A DNA stretch of 6,321 nucleotides from an uncultured Streptomyces sp. (GTDB lineage Bacteria; Actinomycetota; Actinomycetes; Streptomycetales; Streptomycetaceae), in contig CAMLJW010000319.1 in the NCBI GenBank assembly GCA_946480485.1, positions 1 to 6,321 of the forward strand. Direction: 5' to 3'. Below are positions 5,242 to 6,321 of this stretch, in pieces. The position numbers and the translations under genes were made by a program. Each line of letters begins with the position of its first letter. Position 1 is the first letter of the stretch. The notes beneath the pieces were generated by a model. The model worked only from the letters and a program-made list of their open reading frames with translations. It made no database searches and was not told where the DNA came from.

Positions 5242-5358
5242 CCCGGCAAGCCGCCGGGCGAGCCGCGCGCCGCGCGGGGTGGAGCTGAACCGCATCGCGA
5301 AGTGGCTTGTGGGGCTGCTGGCCGGGGGGCGGTCGGGGGCAGCGGTTTCACTGGTCAT
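5242..5358 (-). pseudogene. N-terminal remnant of an anti-sigma-like ATP-binding protein
   Basis: Reading leftward from the ATG at 5356-5358, the first 39 residues contain SPTSHFAMRFSSTPRGARLARRLAG. This is the characteristic opening of Streptomyces ATP-binding proteins of the HATPase_c_2 (RsbW-like anti-sigma factor) group, which usually run on to a WGxPY segment and the ATPase core, about 140 residues in all. Here the similarity stops at about 5242. The frame continues without family resemblance, antisense to the HAD gene, until a stop at 5032. The N, G1 and G2 ATP-binding boxes are all missing, so the product cannot work. GGGAG (5368-5372) lies 9 bases before the ATG, so the original start signals survive. 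In many Streptomyces genomes this gene stands divergent to a DUF5753 HTH gene, as here. The family is recognised from memory of the conserved N-terminus. Confidence 0.68.
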
Positions 5359-5518
5359 GCCTCAACACTCCCGGTGGTGGCGTAGCGTGACCAGTGGTGA
5401 CGCACCGCCGCGTGCCGGTTGTACGCGACGGAGCGGAAGGTGTACGAGGCGCGCCGCATGACCGGCTCGGGGCGGGTGCGTTGGGCCGGGGAACCGGGCC
5501 GGGGAGGCGGTGGAGCCG
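5359..5518. promoter_or_regulatory. Intergenic region between the ATP-binding remnant and the DUF5753 gene
   Basis: This 160-base divergent gap should hold the promoter of the DUF5753 gene and the former promoter of the broken ATP-binding gene. TTGTAC (5419-5424) and TACGAG (5443-5448) with an 18-base spacer are the nearest thing to promoter boxes on the plus strand, but the match is weak. GTGGTG occurs twice, around 5375 and 5393. No reading frame in the gap has convincing coding character. Confidence 0.4.
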
Positions 5519-5537
5519 ATGGAGTCGGTGGAGCAGG
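5511..5537. repeat. Three 9-base TGGAG-type tandem units over a start codon
   Basis: TGGAGCCGA, TGGAGTCGG and TGGAGCAGG follow each other directly at 5511-5519, 5520-5528 and 5529-5537. The DUF5753 ATG (5519-5521) spans the boundary between units 1 and 2. Each unit is three codons, so gain or loss of a unit would keep the frame while changing the ribosome-site spacing or the acidic N-terminus. Confidence 0.4.
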
Positions 5538-6321
5538 GCGAGGGTCAGGGCGAGCAAGAGGACGCCGGGCCGAGGCCGGAGGACGAGCCGGGAACGGGCG
5601 TGGTGACGGCGTTCGGGCGGCAGTTGAAGCTGCTGCGGGTACGGGCGGGCCTGGAACGGCCGGAGTTCGGGAGGCTCGTGGGCTACGCGGCCCAGTCGAT
5701 CGCCTCCTTCGAGCAGGGGCGGCGGATTCCCTCGCCGAGGTTCATCGACCGCGCGGACGAGGTGCTGGACGCCGGGGGCGTCCTCAAGGCGCTGAAGGAG
5801 GAGGTGGGGCGGGCGCAGTATCCGGCGTTCTTCCGGGACGCGGCGCGCATGGAGGCGCGGGCGACGGCGCTGAATGTGTATGCCGTGTATGCCGTTCCCG
5901 GGCTATTGCAGACGGAGGACTACGCACGAGCTGTCTTCCAGATGCAGCGCCCGCTGCTGGAAGACGACGTAATCGAGCAGCGCTTGGAGGCTCGTATGGT
6001 GCGGCAGAGCATCTTCACCCGTCGCCCGGCCCCTCTGATGAGTTTCGTCATCGAGGAAGCAGTGCTGCGCAGGCAGCTCGGCGGCCCGAAAACCATGCGC
6101 GGAACCCTGGAACAGATCTTGCTCACTGGGCAATCGAGGAACGTGGAAGTACAGGTCATGCCGATCGGACGCGAGGACCATGCCGCGCTCGGCGGCCCCT
6201 TCACCTTGATCGACACCGACAAGGGGCATCGCATCGCGTATGCGGAAATCCAGGACGACAGTCGTCTCTACACCGATACCTCATACGTACGTACGCTCGA
6301 AGCACGCTATGGCATCCTCCG
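5519..6321 (+). CDS. DUF5753 HTH (XRE-type) regulator, 3' end beyond the window
   Basis: 267 codons are visible and the frame is open at the window edge. Relatives are typically about 285-295 residues, so probably only 20-30 are missing. The protein opens with an acidic tail rich in Glu and Gly (1-25), typical of this group. An XRE-like HTH follows at about 29-72 (VTAFGRQLKLLRVRAGLERPEF through IASFEQGRRIP), then the DUF5753 domain from about 95 with VPGLLQTEDYARA (126-138), VQVMP and GGPFTLID. The start is the ATG at 5519, with GGAG at 5512-5515 and GGGGAGG at 5501-5507; an in-frame stop lies at 5459-5461. GTG codons at 5510, 5528, 5600 and 5603 are alternatives. Such proteins regulate small divergent or neighbouring partner genes, often of ATP-binding or DUF397 type; here the divergent partner is broken. 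A/T-ending codons rise sharply from codon 119. Confidence 0.9.
   Translation, partial: MESVEQGEGQGEQEDAGPRPEDEPGTGVVTAFGRQLKLLRVRAGLERPEFGRLVGYAAQSIASFEQGRRIPSPRFIDRADEVLDAGGVLKALKEEVGRAQYPAFFRDAARMEARATALNVYAVYAVPGLLQTEDYARAVFQMQRPLLEDDVIEQRLEARMVRQSIFTRRPAPLMSFVIEEAVLRRQLGGPKTMRGTLEQILLTGQSRNVEVQVMPIGREDHAALGGPFTLIDTDKGHRIAYAEIQDDSRLYTDTSYVRTLEARYGIL

Noticed and set aside
5279..5461. 60-codon plus frame starting MELNRIAKW
   Set aside because: It is opposite the recognisable ATP-binding remnant, has no ribosome site at a good distance, and becomes Arg-rich and random after about 25 residues.
5873..5899. Tandem 9-base copy (GTGTATGCC twice) encoding VYAVYA in the DUF5753 gene
   Set aside because: The distance from the EAxAT segment to VPGLLQTE matches relatives as I recall them, so no insertion is evident; it looks like chance repetition.
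1..6321. CRISPR arrays, tRNA or rRNA genes, transposase or integrase genes, long terminal repeats
   Set aside because: None was seen on either strand. The insertion idea rests only on the broken ATP-binding gene, and no mobile-element machinery or clear target-site duplication was found.

Overview
The window looks like chromosomal DNA of a high-GC actinomycete, most likely Streptomyces or a close relative. GC-ending codons dominate, several starts are GTG behind strong GGAG-type ribosome sites, and the gene families are characteristic: a TPR-type HTH regulator, a DUF5753 HTH protein and an RsbW-like ATP-binding protein remnant. No tRNA, rRNA, CRISPR array, transposase or integrase was recognised.

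Layout. Positions 1-61 are a short left flank with a hairpin and a coding-like minus frame that cannot be named. Positions 62-1954 hold a two-gene minus-strand unit: a 451-residue HTH/TPR regulator followed by a NUDIX hydrolase. Positions 1955-2178 are a divergent control region with three inverted repeats, one of them a perfect 13-bp hairpin just upstream of the first plus-strand gene. Positions 2179-5222 hold a four-gene plus-strand operon: a 249-residue protein of unknown family, an APH-fold kinase-like protein with an altered catalytic loop, a class I SAM methyltransferase, and a small HAD protein that resembles the family found in 'Swiss army knife' RNA repair proteins. Positions 5207-5240 are an inverted repeat over the HAD stop codon. 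Positions 5242-5358 are the N-terminal stump of a minus-strand anti-sigma-like ATP-binding protein, broken off next to that inverted repeat. From 5519 a DUF5753 HTH regulator reads out of the window.

How it may work together. The regulator and NUDIX genes face the four-gene operon across one control region, so 62-5222 reads as one self-regulated cassette. Its predicted chemistry is phosphoryl transfer, methyl transfer, phosphate removal and cleavage of a nucleoside-diphosphate-linked compound. That would suit modification or turnover of a nucleotide-like small molecule or an RNA end, but the sequence does not show the substrate. On the right, the stump and the DUF5753 gene form an arrangement common in Streptomyces (divergent ATP-binding protein and DUF5753 regulator). 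The stump therefore suggests the cassette arrived by insertion or rearrangement into that older locus. The DUF5753 gene also changes codon composition sharply partway along, hinting at further recombination.
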